Assembly (NCBI GenBank): GCA_017516965.1
Contig: JAFXAP010000011.1
Span: 1-61,218, forward strand
DNA length: 61,218 nucleotides
Source: Clostridia bacterium
GTDB lineage: Bacteria > Bacillota > Clostridia > Oscillospirales > Acutalibacteraceae
Reading direction: 5' to 3'
The translations under genes and the position numbers were made by a program. Numbering within the stretch: position 1 is the stretch's first letter; the number at the start of each line of letters is the position of its first letter. Below the pieces are notes generated by a model, which was not told the DNA's origin, did not search any database, and saw only the letters and a list, made by a program, of their open reading frames with translations. Positions 54,359 through 61,218 of this stretch are shown here, in pieces.

Positions 54359-56035
54359 ATGGCTTATTTATCTGATATTGAAATCGCACAACAGTGTGAG
54401 ATGAAACCAATAACCGAAATTGCCAAAAGAGCAAAAGTAGACGAAAAATATATTGAGCAGTACGGCAAGTATAAAGCAAAAATTGATTTGTCACTGCTTA
54501 ATGATACCGACCGTAAGGATGGTAAGTTAGTGCTTGTAACTGCCATTACACCAACACCTGCAGGGGAAGGCAAGACCACAACAACTATTGGTCTTGCTGA
54601 TGGACTTGCCCGTATTGGCAAGGATGTTACGGTTGCTCTTCGCGAGCCTTCTCTTGGACCTGTTTTTGGTGTTAAGGGCGGCGCAGCAGGCGGCGGTTAT
54701 GCGCAGGTTGTTCCAATGGAAGATATCAACCTTCACTTTACAGGTGATTTCCATGCAATTGGCGCCGCAAACAATCTTCTTGCCGCAATGCTTGATAATC
54801 ATATTCAACAGGGCAATGCTTTAGGCATAGATGTTCGAAAAATCACCTGGAAGCGCTGTGTAGATATGAATGACCGTCAACTTCGTTTTGTTGTTGATGG
54901 TATGGGCGGCAAGGCAAACGGTGTTCCGCGTGAAGATGGCTTTGATATTACCGTTGCAAGTGAGATTATGGCTGTGTTCTGCCTTGCATCTTCTATAACC
55001 GACCTTAAAGATCGTTTATCAAAAATAATAGTTGGATACACCTATGATGATAAACCCGTTACAGCGGGCGATTTAAAGGCCGTTGGCGCTATGACAGCAT
55101 TACTTAAAGATGCTATCAAGCCAAATCTTGTTCAAACGCTTGAGGGCACACCTGCTTTTGTGCACGGTGGACCATTTGCTAATATTGCGCACGGCTGTAA
55201 CTCTGTTATGGCAACAAAACTTGCTCTTAAAATGGGTGATTATGCAATTACTGAGGCAGGTTTTGGTGCAGACCTTGGCGCTGAAAAGTTCCTTGACATT
55301 AAATGCCGTATGGCTGGACTTACGCCCGATGCAGTTGTGGTTGTTGCTACAGTTCGCGCTCTTAAAATGCATGGCGGTCTTGATAAAAAGTCGCTTGACA
55401 CCGAAGATTTAGCAGCTCTTGAAAAAGGCATTCCAAATCTTTTGCGTCACGTTTCTAATATTAAAAATGTTTACAAGCTACCTTGCGTTGTAGCGGTTAA
55501 CCGTTTCCCGACCGACACAGATAATGAAATTGATTTTATTATTGCTAAATGTAAAGAGCTTGGTGTTAATACTGTGCTTTCTACAGTTTGGGCAGAAGGC
55601 GGCAAGGGCGGTGAAGCACTCGCGCGTGAAGTTGTTCGCCTTTGTGAAGAAGAGCATGGTGATTTTACCTTCTCTTATGAGCTTGATGGCACTATTGAAG
55701 AAAAGATTGAAGCTATTGTTAAAAAGGTTTATGGCGGTGATGGTATCGCTATATTGCCTAATGCTAAAAAGCAAATTGCGCAACTTACTGAACTCGGTTT
55801 TGACAAGTTGCCGATTTGTGTTGCAAAAACACAATACAGTTTTTCGGATGACCCAACTAAGCTTGGCGCGCCACAAAACTTCACCGTGACTATTAAAAAC
55901 GTTAAGGTTTCAGCAGGTGCAGGTTTTATTGTAGTACTTACCGGTGATATTTTGACTATGCCGGGACTTCCAAAATCACCAGCAGCAGAGCGTATTGACG
56001 TTGATGAAAACGGAAAAATCACAGGATTGTTTTAA
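54359..56035 (+). CDS. fhs: Formate-tetrahydrofolate ligase
   Basis: Makes 10-formyl-THF from formate, THF and ATP. The 558-aa protein has the nucleotide motif [18 protein letters not shown] (~residue 62), [19 protein letters not shown] and the C-terminal [20 protein letters not shown]. It is the last gene of the purine operon, so the riboswitch that senses low 10-formyl-THF should also raise this enzyme. ATG 54359 follows GGAGG. Confidence 0.97.
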   Translation: MAYLSDIEIAQQCEMKPITEIAKRAKVDEKYIEQYGKYKAKIDLSLLNDTDRKDGKLVLVTAITPTPAGEGKTTTTIGLADGLARIGKDVTVALREPSLGPVFGVKGGAAGGGYAQVVPMEDINLHFTGDFHAIGAANNLLAAMLDNHIQQGNALGIDVRKITWKRCVDMNDRQLRFVVDGMGGKANGVPREDGFDITVASEIMAVFCLASSITDLKDRLSKIIVGYTYDDKPVTAGDLKAVGAMTALLKDAIKPNLVQTLEGTPAFVHGGPFANIAHGCNSVMATKLALKMGDYAITEAGFGADLGAEKFLDIKCRMAGLTPDAVVVVATVRALKMHGGLDKKSLDTEDLAALEKGIPNLLRHVSNIKNVYKLPCVVAVNRFPTDTDNEIDFIIAKCKELGVNTVLSTVWAEGGKGGEALAREVVRLCEEEHGDFTFSYELDGTIEEKIEAIVKKVYGGDGIAILPNAKKQIAQLTELGFDKLPICVAKTQYSFSDDPTKLGAPQNFTVTIKNVKVSAGAGFIVVLTGDILTMPGLPKSPAAERIDVDENGKITGLF

Positions 56036-56040
56036 TGTTA

Positions 56041-56072
56041 TACCCCTATGCACATTGCATAGGGGTATTTTT
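56041..56072 (+). terminator. Terminator of the purine operon
   Basis: TACCCCTATGCA and TGCATAGGGGTA form a perfect 12-bp stem with loop CAT and a T-run. Confidence 0.93.
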
Positions 56073-56075
56073 GTA

Positions 56076-56104
56076 TTGAAAAATATATATTTTTATATTA
56101 TAAT
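56076..56104 (+). promoter_or_regulatory. Promoter of the zinc-ribbon membrane protein gene
   Basis: TTGAAA at 56076-56081 and TATAAT at 56099-56104 are spaced 17 bases. Confidence 0.78.
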
Positions 56105-56130
56105 TAAACAAACATAATTGAGGTGTTTTT

Positions 56131-56544
56131 ATGATTATATGTAAAATTTGCGGACACGAATTTAGTGATTTCAAATTTTGTCCAAACTGCGGTACAGAGG
56201 TTGCTTCAAAGCGTGTTGAAATCATTTCAGATGAAGTTGTCTTAAAAAAATCAAAGGCAAAAAATACAGGTTTTCCAGGAGAGGGAAAGGGTATTGCCGC
56301 TTTGGTTATGGGTATTTTGTCGCTCATTAATTCGTTATCAGGTTTTGGTATTGTTTTTGCAGTCATTGGTATCGTATTAGGTTCCCTTGGCGTAAAAGAA
56401 TCTGTAGCGTTCGGATTTGAAAACGATATGGGTAAAATTGGTAAAATACTTAGCATTATCGGTCTTATTATCAGTGTTATTTGTTTAGCGATTATAACAG
56501 TATGTTTAATAATTAATTTTAACTACTTTTCGGCAATGTTCTAA
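56131..56544 (+). CDS. Zinc-ribbon membrane protein (DUF4190-like)
   Basis: A 137-aa protein with an N-terminal zinc ribbon (CKICGHEFSDFKFCPNCG), a charged linker, and two or three hydrophobic segments (IAALVMGILSLINSLSGFGI and IGLIISVICLAIITVCLII). The GKGIAALVMGILSLI stretch matches DUF4190-type membrane proteins. Its role is unknown. AGGTG precedes the ATG, and the gene is monocistronic with a terminator at each end. Confidence 0.8.
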   Translation: MIICKICGHEFSDFKFCPNCGTEVASKRVEIISDEVVLKKSKAKNTGFPGEGKGIAALVMGILSLINSLSGFGIVFAVIGIVLGSLGVKESVAFGFENDMGKIGKILSIIGLIISVICLAIITVCLIINFNYFSAMF

Positions 56545-56570
56545 AAAGAATTTTGATAAAAATTTATATT

Positions 56571-56603
56571 AAAAACTCCATCCTGACGGGATGGAGTTTT
56601 TGC
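56571..56603. terminator. Bidirectional terminator between 56131 gene and ABM gene
   Basis: AAAAACTCCATCC and GGATGGAGTTTTT form a 13-bp stem with loop TGACG. It serves both convergent genes. Confidence 0.9.
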
Positions 56604-56890
56604 TATTTAAGTTCTACTTCACCTAAAATAGTGTTGGTAATGTAATCATTTTTAAAACTGCGCAGGGTGTCCATATGGGGTTGTTCAATATGAATTTGTT
56701 GATGCTGCTTGCTTTCCCACTGTTCAATTAGTAATAGCTCGTTAGGGTCCTTTTCAGATAGATAATAGTCATATCTAATGCATCCGTCTTCATTTCTGAT
56801 AGCATCTAAAACGCCTGTTTCTTTTACCTTTTCTATAAATGCTTCTCGCTTTTGTGGTAGACAGTCAAATTTAACATATATTGTGTACAT
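56603..56890 (-). CDS. Antibiotic biosynthesis monooxygenase (ABM/YgiN-like) domain protein
   Basis: A 95-aa ferredoxin-like protein of the ABM family: N-terminal YTIYVKFDCLPQKREAFIEK, then NEDGCIRYDYYLSEKDPNELLLIEQW, typical of YgiN-like quinol monooxygenases. It is probably homodimeric. The substrate is unknown. AAAGGAG precedes the ATG; it lies 16 bases after the HAD gene in the same operon. Confidence 0.85.
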   Translation of the reverse strand: MYTIYVKFDCLPQKREAFIEKVKETGVLDAIRNEDGCIRYDYYLSEKDPNELLLIEQWESKQHQQIHIEQPHMDTLRSFKNDYITNTILGEVELK

Positions 56891-56906
56891 AATTTTATTC
56901 TCCTTT

Positions 56907-57545
56907 TTAAAGATTAATTTCGCAATAATTAGTAATGTAGATATCGGCGATATCTTTTAGCGCCTGAGGGTGTTGCTCACTTGCGTCATAGATACCCACA
57001 ACATTATAACCGTTTTCTTTTGCGGTTTTTGCGGCATATAAAGCGTCTTCAAACACCCAGGTGGAATTTTTATCTCCACCAAGTTCAGCGCGCACAACAT
57101 CAAAAACCTTTGGTTCAGATTTTGCGGCGCCCACGGTATAGGTACTGTAAATTGCCGAAAAGTATTTAAGCATATCAAATTTTTGAAGCAGTGGTATAAG
57201 CGCTGATTCGCCGGTGGCAGTTGCAATACCCATTTTTACACCTCTTTTTTGTAATGCTTCTAAAAAAGGTATAATATCATTTTTTGGCAATGCTAAGCTT
57301 AAATATTTCTCTTTAAGAAGTTCAAAAAACATATCAAGCAATTCTTTAACGCTCTGCTCTAAATTAAAACGCTTTTTTGCAAGGGGGAGAGCCTCCATTA
57401 AAAAAAGACCACTAAAGTCTTTTTTATCTTGTTCGGTAAGAACTAACCCCATCTTATCAAAAAACTCAAATTTTAATCCTTTCCAAATCGGCATAGAATC
57501 AAACAAAGTGCCGTCAAAATCAAAAATTGCTGTGGTTATATTCAT
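56907..57545 (-). CDS. HAD-superfamily hydrolase (phosphoglycolate phosphatase-like)
   Basis: A 212-aa phosphatase with motif I FDFDGTLFDS (residues ~8-17), motif II in GIATATGES, motif III Lys in AAKSEPKVF, and motif IV WVFEDALYAAKTA. A helical cap sits between motifs I and II, the subclass of phosphoglycolate phosphatases and beta-phosphoglucomutases. The substrate is not determinable. AAGGAG precedes the ATG; it is first in the HAD-ABM pair. Confidence 0.9.
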   Translation of the reverse strand: MNITTAIFDFDGTLFDSMPIWKGLKFEFFDKMGLVLTEQDKKDFSGLFLMEALPLAKKRFNLEQSVKELLDMFFELLKEKYLSLALPKNDIIPFLEALQKRGVKMGIATATGESALIPLLQKFDMLKYFSAIYSTYTVGAAKSEPKVFDVVRAELGGDKNSTWVFEDALYAAKTAKENGYNVVGIYDASEQHPQALKDIADIYITNYCEINL

Positions 57546-57575
57546 ATTAACTCCTTGTTTTTGGTCATCTAAAAG

Positions 57576-57604
57576 ATTATATCATAAAAATTTTTTATCT
57601 GCAA
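57576..57604 (-). promoter_or_regulatory. Promoter of the HAD-ABM operon
   Basis: On the minus strand TTGCAG (57604-57599) and TATAAT (57581-57576) are spaced 17 bases, with TGA before the -10. Confidence 0.72.
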
Positions 57605-57643
57605 TAACTATAAATTCGTTGTCTTATGAAATTTCTTTTATAC

Positions 57644-57825
57644 TTAGTTTTTTTCTCGCTGTCTTATTTTCATTTTTTGCCAATTTATAAAACCGTATAT
57701 ATCATTTACCAAAAAAGCAACAAAACACACCACAACCGCAATATAACGAACGTTATATATACTTGCCAACACCCATCAGAGCAAGACCATAAAACAATCT
57801 CAAGCTTTGAAAAATAATTTCTCAA
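57644..57825 (-). pseudogene. pnuC: Remnant of a pnuC nicotinamide riboside transporter gene with a large internal deletion
   Basis: From TTG 57825 the minus strand reads LRNYFSKLEIVLWSCS, the N-terminus of PnuC transporters. The frame then shifts at about 57776-57786. In another frame 57775-57644 reads WVLASIYN, then RYIAVVVCFVAFLVND and IYGFINWQKMK to a stop, which is the last helix and tail of PnuC. An intact protein is over 200 residues; here only ~60 codons remain, so most membrane helices are deleted. The promoter, leader, AGGAGTG site and start codon upstream are intact. The identification rests on recognising both ends of the family. Confidence 0.72.
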
Positions 57826-57827
57826 CA

Positions 57828-57940
57828 AAAACACTCCTAAAAAATAAACACCCGCATGCATATCTTCTAAGACCTAACGATATGCAAACGAATGTCCTTA
57901 ACATTCAACTACTCGGTAGCAGTTTAACTATATTGGATTT
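57828..57940 (-). ncRNA. Structured leader RNA upstream of the pnuC remnant (candidate cis-regulatory RNA)
   Basis: About 110 bases separate the promoter from the pnuC start. On the minus strand they can form a CTAC/GTAG hairpin (57907-57924), a perfect GAATGT/ACATTC hairpin (57890-57906) and a GCATATC/GATATGC hairpin (57858-57885) in sequence, followed by a T-rich stretch and AGGAGTG. Compact stacked hairpins before a vitamin-transporter start suggest a riboswitch or attenuator. I cannot match it to a named class; NAD+-II riboswitches do precede pnuC in other Firmicutes. Confidence 0.5.
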
Positions 57941-57945
57941 GCTTA

Positions 57946-57974
57946 ATAATAACATACAATTATTAAATAATCAA
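57946..57974 (-). promoter_or_regulatory. Promoter of the pnuC remnant
   Basis: On the minus strand TTGATT (57974-57969) and TATTAT (57951-57946) are spaced 17 bases, with TGT before the -10. Confidence 0.6.
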
Positions 57975-57994
57975 TAATTAATTTATAATAAAAA

Positions 57995-58023
57995 TTCACC
58001 CTACCAATATTTAGCAGGGTGAA
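57995..58023 (-). terminator. Terminator of the DUF4234 gene
   Basis: TTCACCCT and AGGGTGAA form an 8-bp stem with a 13-base loop; on the minus strand it is followed by TTTTATTAT. Confidence 0.75.
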
Positions 58024-58056
58024 AAGTCTTTTTAAAATAATAAAATAGGGAAATAA

Positions 58057-58482
58057 TTAGCCGTTTACATTATAGTCAGCATTCATTTTGTTAACAGCCT
58101 TAAACATTTTGTGTAAGTAAATGAAAGGACCAACAATGATGAAGCTACCTAATACATTCCAAAGCCAATAGTCAGCTGCGCTGAAGTTATACGCAATACC
58201 GCGTCTCTTAAGTTCTGCGCCGATACGGTTAGAAATTTTATGAGACCAAACAATACCTGCAATGCCAAAGGTAATAGGCGCAACGACAAAGGTCAACAAG
58301 CAATAGTGCATAGTTTTTTTGCCGTCATATCTTGATGCAACAATGTTTATGTCGTTAGAAACAGCAGACATAACAACTAATGGATAAATACCAAATGTTA
58401 CGATTGCAAGCAAAATTGTTTTTAGCAATCCTTTGTTAGTCTTAAGTTGCCCAACCGGAGCAGTGTTTACAGTGTTTTCCAT
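58057..58482 (-). CDS. DUF4234 family membrane protein
   Basis: A 141-aa protein with three or four hydrophobic segments. The lead LLKTILLAIVTFGIYPLVVM matches the DUF4234 family (short membrane proteins with a conserved FGIYP turn), and the second half has VGPFIYLHKMFKAVNKMNADYN. AAAGGGG precedes the ATG. It is monocistronic with a strong promoter, between the mobile element and the pnuC remnant. The function is unknown. Confidence 0.82.
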   Translation of the reverse strand: MENTVNTAPVGQLKTNKGLLKTILLAIVTFGIYPLVVMSAVSNDINIVASRYDGKKTMHYCLLTFVVAPITFGIAGIVWSHKISNRIGAELKRRGIAYNFSAADYWLWNVLGSFIIVGPFIYLHKMFKAVNKMNADYNVNG

Positions 58483-58540
58483 AATGAAACCCCTTTCTTT
58501 GACTAGAAATTATGAATTTTTTGTTAACTAGTCTATATGT

Positions 58541-58569
58541 AGTATAACATATACTTTATGTTGTGTCAA
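58541..58569 (-). promoter_or_regulatory. Strong promoter of the DUF4234 gene
   Basis: On the minus strand TTGACA (58569-58564) and TATACT (58546-58541) are spaced 17 bases, with TGT before the -10. Confidence 0.82.
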
Positions 58570-58580
58570 CAAAAACTGAC

Positions 58581-58616
58581 AAAAAATCCCCACCGATTAC
58601 TCGGTGGGGATTTTTT
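58581..58616. terminator. Terminator overlapping the serine recombinase stop codon
   Basis: AAAAAATCCCCACCGA and TCGGTGGGGATTTTTT form a perfect 16-bp stem with loop TTAC. The loop contains the recombinase TAA stop, so the last codons form one arm. It can act in both directions, isolating the element from the DUF4234 gene. Confidence 0.88.
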
Positions 58617-60399
58617 GTTTTATAAAGTCAGCAATTACTTGCTTTCCTTGATAGCAGCCTGAGTCGCCAAAGTTTGCAGGGGGAATTATGTACTGGGGCG
58701 AAATAGTCGCCCCTTTCTTGCGGTTACCCTCCACATTCATAGGAATGGGAGAGTCGCCGCCGAAATCACCACGAAGATACCACTTAAAACAGTCCTTTGA
58801 AACCTCTATTTTCTCTACAAAGGCTTCGATAACACTTTCAGGGATATCACCGTCGGTATCGAAATTGGTGTATTGCTCCAAGGCATAGCGGAGAACGGTG
58901 ATCTTGCTTTCGTAGTCGATTTCTTCCTCCTCGGTTTCCTCGACTACGGGTGTCAGTTCTTCGATTTCCGCCTTAAGTTTATCAATCTGCTTATCCACCT
59001 CGGCACGTGCCTCTTGATAGTCCTCACGGGAGATATCACAGTTGCTGAGCAAATCCACAAGATTTTTTCGTTTAGTATTGGCTCTTTCAAGCTCTCTTTG
59101 TTTTTGTTCGATGAGTTTTGAGTTATCTTGTACTTGCACCTCGGTGTAGCCGATATGCTCCTCCAGCAAGGAATTTGCAATCTCCAATACCTTTTGTTTA
59201 TTTGTAAGGAAGTGTCGGAAAATATAGTTTGCCATCATCTGAAGCTTCCACTCAGCGATCATCGGCGACTGGCAAATGCCGTCAATAGGAAGTCCACGCT
59301 TCAGGCGACTTTTGATAGTACCTGTCTGCGTTGTACCGTAGCATTGGTAGCCGAAGAACTTTTCGCCGTTTGCATTGGTTCTCCATTTGCGGCGGTTAAA
59401 CCGTCTGCCGCAGGAGCAGATCATCAGTCTGCCCCATACGGTCTTTGGCGGTGTTACACCCGTCAGCTTTCTTCCTGTGGTTGGATTTTTGAGTTTTCCC
59501 GTTTTGCTTTTCATAATCTTTTGCACCCTTTCGTATTCTTCAACGGTTATAATCGGCTCGTGTCTGCCTTGCACTTGTGTTAATGCCATTTCACCGTAGT
59601 TTTTTACCTTTTTCTGCACCAAAAAGTCGGGAGTGTATTCCTTGTGGTAGGTAATGATGCCGCAGTAAAAGGAATTCTTGAGCGTTTGGGATATTCCCGT
59701 ACAATGCCAGTTGGGTAGTCCCGTAGCAGTTTTCCGCCCCGTTCGCTCCATTTCATTTTTAATTGCCATCAGCCCGTGTCCCTCAAGGTACATATCAAAT
59801 ATTCTTCGCACCGTTTCGGCTTGCACGGGATTTATAAGAAAATCCACCTGCTTTTTGTTGCCCTCAACGATCTTCTCCACTCGGTCATAGCCGAGAATAT
59901 TGCCGTTGCCATAGAACACGCCCTTTTCCATTGAGATCTGCTGACCGCTTTTTACTCGGATGGAAGTTTTACGGCTTTCGTCTTGGGCAAGACTTGCCAT
60001 AATGGTTAGACGAAGCTCGCCGTCACCGTCAAAGGTTTTAATATTATCATTGATAAAGAACACCTCAACGCCAATGCGGCGGAGCATCTTTGTAAAGTGA
60101 AGGGTTTCCTCGGTATTTCGGGCAAATCGTGACACCTCACGGGTGATGATTAAGTCAAACTTGTGCGCCTTGGCATCCTCAATCATCTGCGTAAAGCCCG
60201 GTCGCTTTTCTGCCGAGGTTCCCGTAATACCCTCATCAATATAGCGGTCAATTAAGTTCCATTCAGGGTGGTGGTCGAGATATTGCTGATACCATTCCAG
60301 CTGATTGCTGAGTGCAGATATCTGCGCTTCGTGTTCGGTGGAAACACGGGCATAAATCACCACCCTTCGTTCGTCAAATTCATTGTATCGATACATCAT
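58597..60399 (-). CDS. Large serine recombinase (site-specific integrase)
   Basis: Catalyses integration and excision of the element. The 600-aa protein has an N-terminal resolvase domain with catalytic Ser20 in VIYARVSTEHEAQ and the REVSRFARN motif. A Recombinase domain follows (residues ~170-290), then a zinc-ribbon Cys cluster (ICSCG near residue 340, YQCYG) and a coiled coil (residues ~430-500) typical of large serine integrases. The stop codon lies in the loop of a strong terminator. It overlaps the upstream small ORF by 4 bases. The extra tail past the coiled coil (ETE-rich, then KDCFKWYLRGDFGG) is also typical. Confidence 0.94.
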   Translation of the reverse strand: MMYRYNEFDERRVVIYARVSTEHEAQISALSNQLEWYQQYLDHHPEWNLIDRYIDEGITGTSAEKRPGFTQMIEDAKAHKFDLIITREVSRFARNTEETLHFTKMLRRIGVEVFFINDNIKTFDGDGELRLTIMASLAQDESRKTSIRVKSGQQISMEKGVFYGNGNILGYDRVEKIVEGNKKQVDFLINPVQAETVRRIFDMYLEGHGLMAIKNEMERTGRKTATGLPNWHCTGISQTLKNSFYCGIITYHKEYTPDFLVQKKVKNYGEMALTQVQGRHEPIITVEEYERVQKIMKSKTGKLKNPTTGRKLTGVTPPKTVWGRLMICSCGRRFNRRKWRTNANGEKFFGYQCYGTTQTGTIKSRLKRGLPIDGICQSPMIAEWKLQMMANYIFRHFLTNKQKVLEIANSLLEEHIGYTEVQVQDNSKLIEQKQRELERANTKRKNLVDLLSNCDISREDYQEARAEVDKQIDKLKAEIEELTPVVEETEEEEIDYESKITVLRYALEQYTNFDTDGDIPESVIEAFVEKIEVSKDCFKWYLRGDFGGDSPIPMNVEGNRKKGATISPQYIIPPANFGDSGCYQGKQVIADFIKQKIPTE

Positions 60400-60584
60400 C
60401 CGGCTTTTTCTCCTTCCTGCTGAATGGTGAAATTGAACTTAGAAGCATCCACCATGTCAGCGTGCTGATTTACCATATTCCGAAACATATATAACGGAAT
60501 TTTGCCGTCGTGATAAAGCTGTTCGCAAAGCTTTAAGGCGGCGAAAATATGGTTAGGATTATTATCTTTTATAATTGTAATCAT
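60396..60584 (-). CDS. Small protein of unknown function in the recombinase operon
   Basis: A 62-aa protein without recognisable domain, mainly helical (HIFAALKLCEQLYHDGKIPL, then YMFRNMVNQHADMVDASKF). Its end overlaps the recombinase start by 4 bases, indicating translational coupling, and AAAGGAG lies ahead of its ATG. Similar small ORFs are frequent just before serine recombinases in clostridial integrative elements, as I recall. It might be an accessory or regulatory factor; this is not shown. Confidence 0.65.
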   Translation of the reverse strand: MITIIKDNNPNHIFAALKLCEQLYHDGKIPLYMFRNMVNQHADMVDASKFNFTIQQEGEKAG

Positions 60585-60613
60585 AGTGCTACTCCTTTAC
60601 AAATGTGCGATTT

Positions 60614-61218
60614 TTATCTCGCATCACGATTTCGCTGTCGGTGTCGGTGCAAAAGCTCTAAACCTTTCAGGATATCTTTCTTTATCTGCTGTTCGGTGTA
60701 GGATTTTGGGAAATATCCGTTAAAATCCTCTCTGCGAAACCGCAAATGCTCCTGTTGGTTCGGCTTTTCCTCCGACATTATTTCATATATTTGATCTTTA
60801 GTTAGCACACAGTCCTGCGATAGCTTTTTGAGCCGTATGCTCTGTGCGTGAGAAGGGGTGCAGTCATTTAGCTCAATGGCATCAAATAGGATTCGCTGTT
60901 CATTCTCTGTCAAGAATGAGATTTCCACTGCCGGACTGAAAGCAATTTTTCCTTCATCCACCTTGGCGAGTAGTTCGGGGATAAGGTACGTTAGGCGGAT
61001 ATATCTTTGAACTTGATTACGACTATCGCCTGCCGCTTCACCTATGAAAGCATCAGTTCTTAACTTTGTCCCAAGTTGGGACAAACTACTCCTACCTTGA
61101 TGATTTAGTGCTTCTTGTTTAAGTTTATAAGCAAACGCCTTTTCGCTGGGGAGTATGGTTTCTCTTTGCAAATTTGCATCTACCATTGCGATCACCGCCT
61201 CATCATCTGTCATTTTCC
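60614..61218 (-). CDS. ParB/Spo0J-like partition protein of a mobile element (5' end outside window)
   Basis: The frame is open to the right edge. The visible ~200 residues cover the end of the ParB N-terminal domain (MTDDEAVIAMVDANLQRETI, an internal Met) and the HTH (LGTKLRTDAFIGEAAGDSRNQVQRYIRLT), followed by the KorB/ParB helical region. The C-terminal part differs from chromosomal ParB. It is part of the mobile module with the small ORF and recombinase. Such ParB-like proteins in integrative elements are thought to act in maintenance or regulation; this is inference. Confidence 0.85.
   Translation of the reverse strand, partial: KMTDDEAVIAMVDANLQRETILPSEKAFAYKLKQEALNHQGRSSLSQLGTKLRTDAFIGEAAGDSRNQVQRYIRLTYLIPELLAKVDEGKIAFSPAVEISFLTENEQRILFDAIELNDCTPSHAQSIRLKKLSQDCVLTKDQIYEIMSEEKPNQQEHLRFRREDFNGYFPKSYTEQQIKKDILKGLELLHRHRQRNRDAR

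Larger units (their letters stand above)
58581..61218 (-). mobile_element. One end of an integrative element (ParB-like, small ORF, large serine recombinase)
   Basis: The three genes from 58597 to the window end run on the minus strand in a tight cluster. They look more GC-rich than the preceding 58 kb and end with a large serine recombinase next to a sharp switch to native AT-rich sequence. The att site should lie between 58569 and 58600, but the other end is outside the window and cannot be compared. Confidence 0.7.

Noticed and set aside
55478-55876. 132-aa open frame antisense to fhs
   Set aside because: It is a shadow of the fhs frame without start signals.
57214-57690. 158-aa plus-strand frame across the HAD gene and pnuC remnant
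   Set aside because: It is antisense to the HAD phosphatase motifs, with no ribosome binding site; composition is that of a shadow frame.

Overview
The window looks like chromosome from a low-GC, spore-forming member of the Clostridia, probably a gut Oscillospiraceae/Ruminococcaceae-type bacterium. This rests on the AT-rich sequence, strong AGGAGG-type ribosome binding sites, sporulation genes (sigK with a pro-sequence, cwlD), a large BspA-like leucine-rich-repeat surface protein, a DUF1540 protein, YerC, DUF4364, and an anaerobe-type Re-citrate synthase. The assignment is inference from gene content; there is no rRNA here. No tRNA, rRNA or CRISPR array was seen.

Layout. 1-520: end of a secreted fibronectin-type protein. 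660-3280: amino-acid ABC importer (lipoprotein, permease, ATPase) plus a YerC/TrpR-like regulator. 3359-4987: class B penicillin-binding protein. 4984-10132: a self-contained operon for 2-oxoglutarate/glutamate precursor synthesis (Re-citrate synthase, GntR regulator, aconitase, isocitrate dehydrogenase) with a palindromic operator on its promoter. 10261-12861: BspA-like protein with 20 LRR units. 12915-15781: DUF4364 regulator (minus strand), then cwlD and radA. 15827-18071 (minus): tsaE-tsaB-rpiB-upp. 18205-20974: alpha/beta hydrolase, an acyltransferase-fold protein lacking its catalytic His, and fructose-bisphosphate aldolase. 21258-22788 (minus): rsmD-coaD-coiled-coil protein. 22995-28852: lipoprotein, then rplS-lepB-rbgA-rnhB-yraN-dipeptidase-thrC. 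29149-33206: phosphoesterase, tig-clpP-clpX. 33234-33911 (minus): sigK.

34083-42866 is a pyrimidine operon, pyrC-carB-pyrK-pyrD-pyrF-pyrE-pyrB-pyrI, without carA. It is followed directly by a purine operon under a ZTP riboswitch (42918-56035): purE-purC-purF-purM-purN-PurO-type IMP cyclohydrolase-stand-alone AICAR formyltransferase-purD-purL-fhs. Fhs supplies the 10-formyl-THF used by two of those steps. PurF here lacks the N-terminal catalytic Cys of its glutaminase domain, and PurH is replaced by two separate proteins.

56131-58482 holds small accessory genes (zinc-ribbon membrane protein, ABM monooxygenase-fold protein, HAD phosphatase, DUF4234 protein) and the gutted remnant of a pnuC vitamin-transporter gene that still has its promoter, structured leader, ribosome binding site and start codon. 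From about 58.6 kb to the window end the base composition rises in GC and the genes are of mobile-element type (minus strand: ParB-like protein, small ORF, large serine recombinase). This appears to be one end of an integrative element whose other end is outside the window.
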